A stretch of DNA of 64,000 nucleotides from Rhodobacteraceae bacterium WD3A24 (lineage in GTDB: Bacteria > Pseudomonadota > Alphaproteobacteria > Rhodobacterales > Rhodobacteraceae), in the NCBI GenBank assembly GCA_002967695.1, contig PUHN01000008.1, positions 39,073 through 103,072 of the forward strand, read 5' to 3'. Below, piece by piece: positions 9,221 to 20,372 of this stretch. Made by a program: the position numbers and the translations under genes. The notes beneath the pieces were generated by a model, which did no database searches, was not told where the DNA came from, and saw only the letters and a program-made list of their open reading frames with translations. Every line of letters starts with the position of its first letter. Positions within the stretch are counted from its first letter, which is position 1.

Positions 9221-10060
9221 CTAATGCTCGTGCCGTCGGGGGTCGGCCGGATAAACCCCGAGGATCGTTAGCCGCGAGGTGAAATAGCGCAGTTCCTCGA
9301 GCGCGAGCTGCACGTTGTGATCATCGGGATGGCCCTCGATCTCGGCGAAGAACTGCGTGGCGGTGAAGGTGCCGTCGACCATGTAGCTTTCGAGCTTGGT
9401 CATGTTCACGCCATTGGTGGCGAAGCCGCCCATCGCCTTGTAGAGCGCGGCCGGAATGTTGCGCACCCGGAAGACGAAGGAGGTCATCATCCCGTGCTCT
9501 CCGCGCCGGGTGATATCCATCTCGCGGCCCATGATAAGAAAGCGCGTGGTGTTGTTGGCGTGGTCCTCGATATGCTCGGCCAGCGCGTCGAGCCCGTAGA
9601 TTTCACCGGCCAGCGGCGAGGCGAGCGCGGCGTGGTCGGCGCGGCCCTCGGCGGCGATGTGTTGGGCCGATCCGGCGGTGTCGGCCCAGATCACGGGCTC
9701 GATGCCGTGGGCGCGCAGAAACCCGCGGCACTGGCCCAGCAGCACCGGATGACTGTAGGCCGAGGTGATCGCCTCCAGCGCCGCGCCCCGCGCGCCCAGA
9801 AGATTGATATGCACGCGAACGAAGGATTCGTCGACGATGTGCAGCCCCGAGTCCGGCAGGAGCTGATGAATGTCGGCCACCCGGCCATAGGTCGAGTTTT
9901 CGACGGGCAGCATGGCATAATCGGCCTCGCCCGCGCGCGCCATCTCGATGGCATCCTCGAAGGTCCGGCACGGCACCGCCTCCATGTCGGGGCGCGCGGT
10001 GCGGCAGGCCTCGTGGGAGTAGGCTCCCGGTTCGCCCTGGAAGGCTATGCGTCCGGTCAT
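9221..10060 (-). CDS. pheA: Prephenate dehydratase
   Basis: Converts prephenate to phenylpyruvate in phenylalanine synthesis. The 279-residue, single-function form lacks a chorismate mutase domain. It starts with GRIAFQGEPGAYSHEA, carries the substrate segment LPVENSTYGRV, and has the TRF catalytic motif in NNTTRFLIM near 190. A C-terminal ACT domain (GVNMTKLESY) is the phenylalanine feedback sensor. Start: ATG at 10060, with CGGAG 6 bases upstream. It is divergent from the cytochrome gene, an arrangement common in Rhodobacterales. Confidence 0.95.
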   Translation of the reverse strand: MTGRIAFQGEPGAYSHEACRTARPDMEAVPCRTFEDAIEMARAGEADYAMLPVENSTYGRVADIHQLLPDSGLHIVDESFVRVHINLLGARGAALEAITSAYSHPVLLGQCRGFLRAHGIEPVIWADTAGSAQHIAAEGRADHAALASPLAGEIYGLDALAEHIEDHANNTTRFLIMGREMDITRRGEHGMMTSFVFRVRNIPAALYKAMGGFATNGVNMTKLESYMVDGTFTATQFFAEIEGHPDDHNVQLALEELRYFTSRLTILGVYPADPRRHEH

Positions 10061-10178
10061 GTCGTCTCCGCAGTGCTCGGGCGCCCGGATCGGGCGTTTG
10101 GTCGCGGTAACTATAGCTTGAAACCCGCGAGGTGAAGCGGATACATAGGCGCGACACTCGAACAGCATGGGACGCGAC

Positions 10179-11705
10179 ATGTTCGACACAATGGTATTCA
10201 CGAAAATCGTCGGGGCCTTCTGCGGCGCGCTTCTGATCTTTCTGCTGGGCCAGTGGGCGGCGGAGACGCTGTATCTGTCCGAAGGCGGCCACGGCGAGCA
10301 TGCCGAGCAGGCCTATGTCATCGACACCGGCGAAGAAGACCATGGCGAGGAAGAGCCGCAGGAAGTCACCTTCCAGATGGCCTTCGCCGCGCCCGATCCG
10401 CAGGCCGGATCGCGTGTGTGGAACCAGTGCCGGGCGTGTCACTCGCTCGAAGAGGGGCAGAACGGCGTCGGCCCGTCCCTGCACGGCGTCGTCGGGCGTG
10501 AGGCCGGCTCGGTCGAGGGCTTCAACTACTCCGGCGCGCTGCCCCAGGGGCAGACCTGGACACCGGAAGAAATCGAAGCCTTCCTCACCGATCCGGGCGC
10601 GTACGCCTCCGGCACGTCGATGGGTTTTGCCGGGCTGTCCGATGTCGAGGACCGCGCCAACGTGATCGCCCATATCATCGAGGAAAGTGGTCAGGAGCTT
10701 GCCGACTACGTCACCGAGGCGCCCGAGGATACGGCTCCCGAGGGCGAGGCCGCCGCAGAGGCTGAGGAGGCCGCCGCCGAGGGCGGCGAAGACGCCCAGG
10801 AGCAGAGCATGGAGCAGCTCGTCGCGTCGGTCGATCCGGCCGAGGGCGAGCAGCTCTGGAACCAGTGCCGCGCCTGTCATGCGCTCGAGGAAGGTGTAAA
10901 CCGGGTCGGCCCGTCGCTCTATGGCGTCGTCGGCCGCGAGGTCGGCTCGGTCGAGGGGTTCAATTACTCCGGCGCGTTGTCGGATGCGGCCGATGTCTGG
11001 ACCTACGAGAACATTTCCGCGCTGATCGAGAGCCCGCGCGACTTCGCGCCGGGAACCGCGATGGGCTTCGCCGGGATGGAAAGTCGCGAGGACCGCGCGC
11101 TGGTCATCGCCTATATCGACTCCCAGGGGCCCGCGCCCCAGGACGCCGATGAGGGTGACGGCGAGGCCGCCACCGGCGAGACCGATGATGCCGCTGCCGA
11201 CACGCAGGACGCCACGGAAGAAGCGTCGGCGCCGGCCGAGGATGCGGGTGCCGACGAAGCCGAGCCCGCCGACGCCGCCGGCGCAACCGATGAGGAAGCC
11301 GCCGGCGACACAGATGACGGAGAACTCGAGACCGCCGAGGCGGAGGAGCCCGCCGCGGAGGATGCCGCGCAGTCCGAATTCGCCCGGCTCGTGGCATCGG
11401 CCGATCCGGCCGATGGCGAGAGCCTGTGGAATCAGTGCCGCGCCTGCCACGCGCTCGAGGAAGGCGTTAATCGTGTCGGCCCCTCGCTGTACGATGTCGT
11501 CGGCCGCGAGGTCGGCGCGATCGAGGACTTCCGCTATTCCGGCGCGCTGTCCGAGGCGGCGGATGTGTGGACCTATGACAACCTCAACGGCCTGCTGGAG
11601 GCCCCGCGCGACTTCGCGCCCGGCACCACCATGGGCTTTGCCGGTTTCTCCAGCGTCGAAGACCGCGCCAACGTGATCGCCTATATCGAGGCGCAGGCGC
11701 AGTAG
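10179..11705 (+). CDS. Membrane-anchored cytochrome c with three tandem haem domains (CycM/c552-like)
   Basis: Probable electron carrier between the bc1 complex and terminal oxidases, anchored by an uncleaved N-terminal helix (about residues 8-27) with the rest in the periplasm. Three class I cytochrome domains each have CRACH (84-88, 230-234, 420-424 of 508) and a late methionine ligand in a G-x-MGFAG segment (near 148, 295 and 485). Domains 2 and 3 are almost identical over about 70 residues, while domain 1 is more diverged. The domains are joined by long Asp/Glu/Ala-rich linkers. The usual CycM/c552 protein has one haem domain. ATG at 10179 (MFDTMVFTK) fits the family better than ATG at 10167. 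The stop is followed by a strong terminator, so the gene is monocistronic. Confidence 0.88.
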   Translation: MFDTMVFTKIVGAFCGALLIFLLGQWAAETLYLSEGGHGEHAEQAYVIDTGEEDHGEEEPQEVTFQMAFAAPDPQAGSRVWNQCRACHSLEEGQNGVGPSLHGVVGREAGSVEGFNYSGALPQGQTWTPEEIEAFLTDPGAYASGTSMGFAGLSDVEDRANVIAHIIEESGQELADYVTEAPEDTAPEGEAAAEAEEAAAEGGEDAQEQSMEQLVASVDPAEGEQLWNQCRACHALEEGVNRVGPSLYGVVGREVGSVEGFNYSGALSDAADVWTYENISALIESPRDFAPGTAMGFAGMESREDRALVIAYIDSQGPAPQDADEGDGEAATGETDDAAADTQDATEEASAPAEDAGADEAEPADAAGATDEEAAGDTDDGELETAEAEEPAAEDAAQSEFARLVASADPADGESLWNQCRACHALEEGVNRVGPSLYDVVGREVGAIEDFRYSGALSEAADVWTYDNLNGLLEAPRDFAPGTTMGFAGFSSVEDRANVIAYIEAQAQ

Positions 11706-11728
11706 AGCGCGCTGCCACAGTCAGGCAG

Positions 11729-11760
11729 GGGGCCGTCCGGGGGCCGGGCGGCCCCTTTTC
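11729..11760 (+). terminator. Rho-independent terminator after the cytochrome gene
   Basis: A 12-bp stem (GGGGCCGTCCGG at 11729-11740 with CCGGGCGGCCCC at 11744-11755, one G-U pair) with a GGG loop is followed by TTTT. It separates the cytochrome from the yej operon. Confidence 0.88.
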
Positions 11761-11861
11761 GTGCGCGCGGGGCGGCGGCCTTCACGCAAACGAAACTTGC
11801 GCCCCCGGCGACTGGCGCATTAGCCTTTCGGGGGACACCCGATCCGCTGGAGGAGCCGAAA

Positions 11862-13811
11862 ATGCAGACCCGCCCGCACCACGCCCGCGACAACCGCCCG
11901 GTTGCCGGGGCCGTCATGGCGCCGTCGAGCGCCCTGCGCGCGACAGCCACGGCGGGTTTGATCGCCGGAGCGCTCGCGCTGGCGGTGATGCAGCCCGCGC
12001 TTGGCCAGACATCGCAGGGCGAAGAGGGCACCGTCACGACCGCCCACGGGATCACGACCTTCGGCGGCCCGCTGGATTACCCGGCCGATTTCGAACACCT
12101 CGACTACGTCAATCCCGCCGCGCCCAGGGGCGGCGAAATCTCGATCTGGGCCTTCGGCGGTTTCGACTCCATGCACCCCTACACGGTGCAAGGCCGGGCA
12201 GGGCGGCTTTCCTCGATCTTCTTCGAGTCGCTGATGACCGGCACCGCCGACGAGATCGGCGCCTCCTATTGCCTGATCTGCGAGACGATCGAGTATCCGG
12301 AAGATCGTTCCTGGGCGATTTTCAACATGCGTCCCGAAGCCGAGTTTTCGGACGGCTCGCCGCTGACGGCCGATGACGTTGTCTTTTCCTTCAACGTCCT
12401 TCTGGAGCACGGACTGCCCGATTTTCGTCAGGTTCTCAGCCAGCAGGTGGAAAGCGCCGAGGCACTGGGGCCGCACCGCGTGCGCTTCGACTTCGTCGAG
12501 GGCTTTCCCACCCGCGATCTTCCCGCCCTGGTGGGCGGCCTGCCGATCTTCTCGCAGGCGTTCTTCGAGGAAAACGACCGCGATTTCGAGGAAAGCTCGC
12601 TGGAGCCGCTGCTGGGGTCGGGGCCCTACGTGCTGGAAGAGCTCGATGTGGGCCAGACCCTCGTCTATCGCCGCAACCCCGACTACTGGGGCTGGCATCT
12701 GCCCATCATGCAGGGGCGGTCCAATTTCGACCGTATCCGCGTCGAGTATTACGCCGACTACAACGCCGCATTCGAGGGGTTCAAGGGCGGCAGCTACACC
12801 TTCCGCAACGAGGCGTCCTCGCTGATCTGGGCCAACGGCTATGATTTCCCCGCCGTCGAGGAGGGCCATGTGGTGCAGGCCGAGCTGCCCGACGGCAACC
12901 TGGCCACGGGGCAGAGCTTTGTCTTCAACCTCAGGCGTGAAAAGTTCCGCGATCCGCGGGTGCGCGAGGCCATCGGGCTGATGTTCAATTTCGAGTGGTC
13001 CAACGAGACGCTCTTCTACGGGCTCTATGAACGCATCGAGTCCTTCTGGGAAAACAGTGACCTGGCCGCGGCGGGCACGCCCACCGAGGCGGAGCTGGCC
13101 CTGCTGGAGCCGCTTGCCGACATGCTGGCCCCCGGTGTGCTCGACGAGCCCGCCGTCACCCCACCCGAGTCCGATCCGCGCAGCCAGCTCGACCGGCGCA
13201 ACTTCCGCGAGGCGTCGCGCCTGCTCGCCGAGGCCGGCTGGGAGGTCGACGATGACGGACGCCGCCGCAACGCCGCCGGTCAGACGCTGGATGTCGAGTT
13301 CCTCAACGACAGCCAGACCTTCGACCGGGTCATCAACCCCTTCGTCGAGAATCTGCGCCGGCTGGGGATCAATGCACGCCACACCCGTGTGGACAACGCC
13401 CAGATGACCAACCGCGAGCGCTCCTACGATTTCGACATCATCACCTCCCAGTTCCCGATGTCCTTCACGCCGGGCTCTGGGCTGATGCAGTATTTCGGTT
13501 CGGAGACGTCCGACGTTTCGGTATTCAACCTGATGGGGTTGCAGAACGAGGGCGTGGACCGGCTGATCGAGCATGTGCTCAACGCCGAAAGCCGCACGGG
13601 CCTCAACACCGCGATCCGCGCGCTCGACCGGGCGCTGCGGGCCGAGCGGTTCTGGGTTCCGCAATGGTTCAAGGACATCCACACCGTGGCCTATTACGAC
13701 ATGTATGAGCACCCCGAACCCTTGCCGCCCTATGCCCTGGGGAACCTCGATTTCTGGTGGTATGACGTCGAACGCGCCGACGAGCTGCGCGCGGCCGGCG
13801 CGATACGCTAG
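11862..13811 (+). CDS. yejA: Peptide ABC transporter substrate-binding protein, YejA-like
   Basis: A 649-residue periplasmic solute-binding protein of the oligopeptide/nickel class, first gene of a yejABEF importer. An N-terminal signal peptide ends around LAVMQPALGQ. Mature-protein features are ITTFGGPLDYP, the hinge segment NPAAPRGGEI and the binding-domain segment SDGSPLTADDVVFSFNVLL. The family carries peptides, including microcin C-type toxins in E. coli. ATG at 11862 follows GGAGGAG. The three transporter genes follow at 12 bases, 3 bases and a 4-base overlap, forming one operon. The protein is rich in acidic residues. Confidence 0.92.
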   Translation: MQTRPHHARDNRPVAGAVMAPSSALRATATAGLIAGALALAVMQPALGQTSQGEEGTVTTAHGITTFGGPLDYPADFEHLDYVNPAAPRGGEISIWAFGGFDSMHPYTVQGRAGRLSSIFFESLMTGTADEIGASYCLICETIEYPEDRSWAIFNMRPEAEFSDGSPLTADDVVFSFNVLLEHGLPDFRQVLSQQVESAEALGPHRVRFDFVEGFPTRDLPALVGGLPIFSQAFFEENDRDFEESSLEPLLGSGPYVLEELDVGQTLVYRRNPDYWGWHLPIMQGRSNFDRIRVEYYADYNAAFEGFKGGSYTFRNEASSLIWANGYDFPAVEEGHVVQAELPDGNLATGQSFVFNLRREKFRDPRVREAIGLMFNFEWSNETLFYGLYERIESFWENSDLAAAGTPTEAELALLEPLADMLAPGVLDEPAVTPPESDPRSQLDRRNFREASRLLAEAGWEVDDDGRRRNAAGQTLDVEFLNDSQTFDRVINPFVENLRRLGINARHTRVDNAQMTNRERSYDFDIITSQFPMSFTPGSGLMQYFGSETSDVSVFNLMGLQNEGVDRLIEHVLNAESRTGLNTAIRALDRALRAERFWVPQWFKDIHTVAYYDMYEHPEPLPPYALGNLDFWWYDVERADELRAAGAIR

Positions 13812-13823
13812 GACGGGGCCGGA

Positions 13824-14906
13824 ATGGGCGCATATATCCTGCGGCGGTTGCTGCTGATCCTGCCGACACTGTTCGGGATCATGCTGATCAACTTCACCCT
13901 GACACAGTTCGTCCCCGGCGGGCCGATCGAGCAGGTGATCGCCCGCATGGAAGGCCGCGGCGATGTCTTCGAAGGCTTCGCGGGCGGCGGCGACGGTGCG
14001 CAAATGGACCAGTCGGGCGACGAGCGCTATCAGGGCGCGCGCGGGCTGCCGCCGGAGTTCATCGAGGAGCTCGAGCAGCAATTCGGCTTCGACGAGCCGC
14101 CGGCGCAGCGTTTCATCGGAATGGTATGGGATTACCTGCGCTTCGATTTCGGTGAAAGCTACTTCCGTTCCATCTCGGTGATCGACCTGATCATCGAGAA
14201 ACTGCCCGTCTCGATCAGCCTCGGGCTTTGGTCCACGCTCATCGCCTACATCGTCTCGATCCCGCTGGGCATCCGCAAGGCGGTGCGCGACGGCTCGCGT
14301 TTCGACACATGGACGTCGGGCGCGATCATCGTGGGCTATGCGATTCCGGGTTTTCTGTTCGCCATCCTGCTGCTGGTGCTGTTCGCCGGCGGGTCATACT
14401 GGCAGGTCTTCCCGCTGCGCGGGCTTACCTCGGACAACTGGGATCAGCTCAGCCTGCTGGGCAAGGTGGCCGACTATTTCTGGCACATCACGCTACCCGT
14501 GGCGGCCTCGACCATCTCGGCGTTTGCCACGCTGACGCTGCTGACCAAGAACAGCTTTCTCGACGAGATCAAGAAACAGTATGTCATCACCGCCCGCGCC
14601 AAGGGCGTGGCCGAACGCCGTGTGCTTTACGGCCATGTCTTCCGCAACGCGATGCTGATCGTCATCGCGGGTTTTCCCGCGGTGTTCGTGAGCGTCTTTT
14701 TCGGGGGCTCGCTGATCATCGAGACGATCTTTTCGCTCGACGGGCTGGGCCGGCTGGGTTTCGAGGCGGCGGTGGCGCGCGACTATCCGGTAATCTTCGG
14801 CACGCTCTTTGTTTTCGGGCTGATCGGGCTGGTCGTCAATCTGATCTCGGACCTGATGTATGTCTGGATCGACCCGCGCATCGATTTCGAGACGCGCGAG
14901 GGCTGA
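13824..14906 (+). CDS. yejB: Peptide ABC transporter permease YejB
   Basis: A 360-residue inner-membrane permease. Residues 1-30 form the first helix ([19 protein letters not shown]), followed by a large periplasmic loop with [19 protein letters not shown] typical of YejB-type proteins, then a five-helix binding-protein-dependent transport domain. The ATPase-coupling EAA loop is [20 protein letters not shown], near residue 255. It pairs with YejE to form the peptide channel. Confidence 0.93.
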   Translation: MGAYILRRLLLILPTLFGIMLINFTLTQFVPGGPIEQVIARMEGRGDVFEGFAGGGDGAQMDQSGDERYQGARGLPPEFIEELEQQFGFDEPPAQRFIGMVWDYLRFDFGESYFRSISVIDLIIEKLPVSISLGLWSTLIAYIVSIPLGIRKAVRDGSRFDTWTSGAIIVGYAIPGFLFAILLLVLFAGGSYWQVFPLRGLTSDNWDQLSLLGKVADYFWHITLPVAASTISAFATLTLLTKNSFLDEIKKQYVITARAKGVAERRVLYGHVFRNAMLIVIAGFPAVFVSVFFGGSLIIETIFSLDGLGRLGFEAAVARDYPVIFGTLFVFGLIGLVVNLISDLMYVWIDPRIDFETREG

Positions 14907-14909
14907 GCG

Positions 14910-16108
14910 ATGGAGCAGACCGTGCCAGCATCCAGCCGCGCCGAGGTTCCCGACCCGGCCGACGCCGCGCCGCCGCCGCTGCCGCCAAGGGGGCGCTTCG
15001 GCATCCGGCTTTCGCCGCTCAACCGGCGGCGCTGGCGCAACTTCACCCGCAACCGCCGTGCCTTCTGGTCGCTGATCGTCTTCGGGGTGCTGTTCGGGCT
15101 GTCGCTGTTCGCCGAGCTTTTGGCCAATGACAAGCCGCTGCTGATCCAGTATCAGGGCGAGTATTACACGCCCATCATCAACTTCTATCCCGAGACGGCC
15201 TTCGGCGGAGATTTCCAGACCGAGGCGGTCTATCGCGACCCGGTCGTGCGCTGTCTGGTCCGCACCGGCGGCGCCGAGCTGTGCCTGTTCGAGCCGGAGA
15301 CCGCCCTGCAGGAGGCCGAGGCGAGCGGCACCGTCGAGGGCGAGCCGATTGAGCCGGGCTGGATGATCTGGCCGCCGATCCCCTATTCCTACAACACCAT
15401 CAACAACATCGACGGCGCCGCGCCGTCGCCGCCCGACGCCAATCACTGGCTGGGCACCGACGATACCGCGCGCGACGTGGTGGCGCGGGTGACCTACGGT
15501 TTCCGGCTTTCGGTGGCCTTCGCCATCGTGGTGACCGTGCTGACATCGCTCATCGGGATCGCGGCGGGCGCCGTGCAGGGCTTTTTCGGCGGGCTGATCG
15601 ACCTGTTCTTTCAGCGCGTGATCGAGCTGTGGGGCGCGACGCCGCAGCTTTACATCATCATCATCGTCGCGGCGATGTTCCAGATGAACTTCTGGCTGCT
15701 GGTCTTCCTGATGACGCTGTTCGGCTGGACGGCGCTGGTGGGCGTGGTGCGGGCGGAATTCCTGCGCGCGCGCAACTTCGAGTATGTCCGCGCCGCGCGC
15801 GCGCTGGGCGTCTCCAATGCCAAGATCATGTTTCGTCACGTCCTGCCCAACGCGATGGTCGCCACGCTGACGATGCTGCCCTTCATCGTCACCGGCACCA
15901 TCGGCAGCCTCGCCGCGCTGGATTTCCTGGGCTTCGGGCTGCCCTCCTCGGCGCCCAGCCTCGGCGAACTCACGCTTCAGGCCAAGCAGAACCTGCAGGC
16001 GCCCTGGCTGGGCTTCACCGCCTTCTTCGCCTTCGCGATCATGCTGTCGCTGCTGGTGTTCATCTTCGAGGGGGTGCGTGACGCCTTCGACCCGCGAAAG
16101 ACGTTTCA

Positions 16109-16112
<4 letters not shown>
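14910..16112 (+). CDS. yejE: Peptide ABC transporter permease YejE
   Basis: A 400-residue second permease of the YejABEF importer. A Pro/Ala-rich cytoplasmic N-terminus (about 45 residues) precedes helix 1 (FWSLIVFGVLFGLSLFAELL). A long periplasmic insert carries NHWLGTDDTARDVVARVTYG, the conserved segment before the transport domain. The coupling loop is AARALGVSNAKIMFRHVLPN. It starts 3 bases after yejB, and its stop overlaps the yejF start by four bases (ATGA), indicating translational coupling. Confidence 0.93.
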
Positions 16113-17713
<1,601 letters not shown>

Positions 17714-17738
17714 GGCGGTCCGGCGCGGAGGAGACCGG

Positions 17739-18959
17739 ATGCGGGTGCTGCTGGTCCACCAGAACTATCCGGGACAGTTCCTCCATCTCGAGCGCGCACT
17801 CGAGGCGCGCGGCCATGACGTGCTGGCGCTGACCGACGACGCCAACACCCGGCCCATCCGCGCCCGGCATGCACGCTACAGGTTTTCCGACCCCAAGCCG
17901 CGCGGGCTCGGCGCGACATTTCGCCGGCACGCCGCGCGCGGGGTCGCGGCGGCGGAGACGGCCGAGGCGCTGCGGCGCCGGCACGGCTATGTGCCCGACG
18001 TGATCTTCGGTCATCCCGGCTGGGGGGAGACGCTGTTTCTGCGAGATGTCTGGCCCGGCGCGCGTCTGCTGACCTATGCCGAGCTGTGTTATCGCTCCAC
18101 CGGGCTCGATGCGGATTTCGACCCCGAATTTCAGGACATGGGCCTGCATGCGCGCATGAGCGTGACGTCACGGCGGGCGCATCTGATTCAGGCGCTGGCG
18201 GATTCGGACGCCGCCGTCGCGCCGACGGCCTGGCAGGCCGACAGCTTCCCCGCCTCGCTGCGCCATCTCGTCTCGGTGATTCATGACGGAATCGATACCG
18301 ATCGCATCGTCCCGGACCCGCAGGCGCGCTTTGCGCTGCCTGGCGGTGGTGGCGAGTTGTGCGCGGGCGACGAGGTTCTGACCTATGTTGCGCGCAATCT
18401 CGAACCTTATCGCGGCATTCACGTCTTCATGCGCGCCTTGCCCGAGGTCTTGCGCGCCCGTCCCGGTGCGCAGGTCGTCATCGTCGGCGGCGAGGGCGTG
18501 AGTTACGGCCGGACACCACCCGAGGGCGCGGAAAGCTGGAAGGCGTATATGCTGGCCGAACTTGGCGACCGGCTTGACCTCTCGCGGGTGCATTTCACCG
18601 GAAAGCTGCCCTATGACGCGTATCGCAGGCTGCTGCAGGTCAGCCGCGTGCATGCCTATCTGACCTATCCCTTCGTGTTGTCCTGGTCGGCGCTCGAGGC
18701 GATGAGCGCGGGCGTTCATGTCGTCGCCTCGCGCACCGGGCCGGTGGAAGAGGTCATCGCGGACGGCCGCAACGGAACGCTGCTCGACTTTTTCGATGTC
18801 GAGGGATGGTCGCGCGCGCTGAGCGATACGCTCGCCGCGCCGGAGGCCGCTGCGCCGCTGCGCCGGGCGGCGCGCGACACGGTAGTGCAGGGATACGATC
18901 TGCGGCGGGTCTGTCTGCCGCGAATGGTGACCTTCACGGAAACCGCCGGCAGGGGCTGA
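17739..18959 (+). CDS. Glycosyltransferase, family 4-like
   Basis: A 406-residue GT-B glycosyltransferase. The N-terminal domain starts MRVLLVHQNYPGQF (nucleotide-fold start plus the acceptor-side loop). The C-terminal domain has the donor-binding segments NLEPYRGIHVFMRALPEVL and a late SWSALEAMSAGVHVVAS with the EAM-type acidic motif of GT4 enzymes. The N-terminal region resembles those of uncharacterised glycosyltransferases from Rhodobacterales and cyanobacteria. Sugar and acceptor are unknown; a role in surface polysaccharide is an inference. GGAGGAG precedes the ATG. It may be read through from yejF. It is convergent with hemN, 6 bases apart. Confidence 0.82.
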   Translation: MRVLLVHQNYPGQFLHLERALEARGHDVLALTDDANTRPIRARHARYRFSDPKPRGLGATFRRHAARGVAAAETAEALRRRHGYVPDVIFGHPGWGETLFLRDVWPGARLLTYAELCYRSTGLDADFDPEFQDMGLHARMSVTSRRAHLIQALADSDAAVAPTAWQADSFPASLRHLVSVIHDGIDTDRIVPDPQARFALPGGGGELCAGDEVLTYVARNLEPYRGIHVFMRALPEVLRARPGAQVVIVGGEGVSYGRTPPEGAESWKAYMLAELGDRLDLSRVHFTGKLPYDAYRRLLQVSRVHAYLTYPFVLSWSALEAMSAGVHVVASRTGPVEEVIADGRNGTLLDFFDVEGWSRALSDTLAAPEAAAPLRRAARDTVVQGYDLRRVCLPRMVTFTETAGRG

Positions 18960-18965
18960 GCCGTC

Positions 18966-20321
18966 TCAGACCGCCGAGCTGTGCCCCGCCTTCGACAGCC
19001 CGTAGGCGTCGAACTCCCGTGCGATCATCCGTGCGAGAGGCCGCCCCTCGGGCAGGATCGTCAGGGCTTGCGGCCCGGCCTCGACGAAGCCGGCGAATTT
19101 GCGCACCGCCGGCGCGGCCAGTTGCGCGACATGGTCGGGTGTGACGCCGTGCTCGGCCGCGAGGGCCGCGTAGTCGATGCGAAAGGTGCACATCAGGCTT
19201 TCGATGATCTGCCCGCGGAGCAGATCGTCGCCCGTAAAGGCGTGGCCGCGCGCCGTGGCGAAACGGCCCGCGCGCACATCCCTGGTATAGTCGGAGGTCG
19301 AAGGGGCGTTCTGCGCATATCCTTGTGGGAAGCGCGAAATCGCCGAGGCACCGAGCCCCACCAGAACCGGCGCGGAATCGTCGGTATAGCCCTGGAAATT
19401 CCGGCGCAGCCGGCCGTTGCGCGCGGCGCGGGCAAGGCCGTCATCGGGGCGGGCGAAGTGGTCGATGCCGATCTCGTCATAGCCGTCCCACACGAACAGC
19501 CGCCGCGCGGTATCGAACAGCTCCAGCCGTTCTTCGGGGCGGGGAAGGCTCTCGGAGGGGATCATTTGCTGGCGGCGTGCCATCCACGGCACATGCGCAT
19601 ATCCATAAAGCGCAACACGGTCGGGCGAAAGCGACATGAGCTTTTGCACCGAATCCGCGACGCGTGCCCGTGTCTGATAGGGCAGGCCATAGAGGATGTC
19701 GGCGTTGAGGCTTGCCACGCCCTGCGCGCGCAAGGCGTCCACGACCTCGCGCGTGATATCGTAGCCCTGCTCACGGCCGATGGCGGCCTGAATCTCCGGG
19801 TCGAAATCCTGCACCCCCAGCGACGCGCGCGTCATTCCCGCCTTTGCCAGCGATTCGAGACGGGGCGCGTCGATCTCGTTCGGGTCGATCTCGACCGAGA
19901 ACTCGCCGTCCTCGGCCAGCGGCGCGACGGAAAAGATCGCACCGGCCAGATCCGCGATCATGTCGGGGGCGAGCAGGGTCGGCGTTCCCCCGCCCCAGTG
20001 CAGCCGTCCCAGGCGCACGCCCGGCGGCAGAACGGTGCCCATCAGCGCGATCTCGGATTTGAGCGTCTCGACATAGGCGCGCACGGGCGCCTCGCTGCGC
20101 GTCCCCTGCGTGCGGCACGCGCAGAACCAGCAAAGCCGCCGGCAGAAGGGGATATGGATATAAAGCGAGATCCGCGCGCCGGGCGCGATCGCGCCCACCC
20201 ACCGGGAAAACGCGCCACCGTCGATATCGGTATTGAAGTGCGGTGCCGTCGGGTAGCTCGTGTAGCGCGGCACGCGCGCATCGAAAAGCCCGAGTCTGCC
20301 GAGTTGCGATTGCGTGCTCAT
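18966..20321 (-). CDS. hemN: Oxygen-independent coproporphyrinogen III oxidase
   Basis: A radical-SAM enzyme making protoporphyrinogen IX precursor without oxygen for haem and bacteriochlorophyll. The 451 residues match the family. The N-terminus VPRYTSYPTAPHF is diagnostic of HemN. The cluster motif is Cys60-x3-Cys64-x2-Cys67-x-Cys69 in YIHIPFCRRLCWFCAC, followed by the glycine-rich LHWGGGTPT. The C-terminal HemN domain holds SAISRFPQGYAQN. Start: ATG at 20321, with an alternative ATG at 20336; neither has a clear Shine-Dalgarno sequence. The upstream FNR box centre lies 41.5 bases from the 20321 start codon, so anaerobic activation is expected. Confidence 0.94.
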   Translation of the reverse strand: MSTQSQLGRLGLFDARVPRYTSYPTAPHFNTDIDGGAFSRWVGAIAPGARISLYIHIPFCRRLCWFCACRTQGTRSEAPVRAYVETLKSEIALMGTVLPPGVRLGRLHWGGGTPTLLAPDMIADLAGAIFSVAPLAEDGEFSVEIDPNEIDAPRLESLAKAGMTRASLGVQDFDPEIQAAIGREQGYDITREVVDALRAQGVASLNADILYGLPYQTRARVADSVQKLMSLSPDRVALYGYAHVPWMARRQQMIPSESLPRPEERLELFDTARRLFVWDGYDEIGIDHFARPDDGLARAARNGRLRRNFQGYTDDSAPVLVGLGASAISRFPQGYAQNAPSTSDYTRDVRAGRFATARGHAFTGDDLLRGQIIESLMCTFRIDYAALAAEHGVTPDHVAQLAAPAVRKFAGFVEAGPQALTILPEGRPLARMIAREFDAYGLSKAGHSSAV

Positions 20322-20355
20322 TGGAATATGATGCATGCGTGTTGTCACAATTGCC

Positions 20356-20369
20356 TTGATGCAGATCAA
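20356..20369. promoter_or_regulatory. Perfect FNR/FnrL box between hemN and fnrL
   Basis: TTGATGCAGATCAA matches the FNR consensus TTGAT-N4-ATCAA exactly. It lies in the 51-base gap between the divergent hemN and fnrL genes. The centre is 41.5 bases upstream of the hemN start codon, the classical class II activation distance if transcription starts at or near that codon. It ends only 3 bases before the fnrL ATG, a position suited to autorepression. Confidence 0.9.
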
Positions 20370-20372
20370 AAC

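Noticed and set aside
11820..14081. A 753-codon minus-strand open frame across yejA
   Set aside because: It mirrors yejA, has no motifs, and would overlap a certain binding-protein gene entirely.
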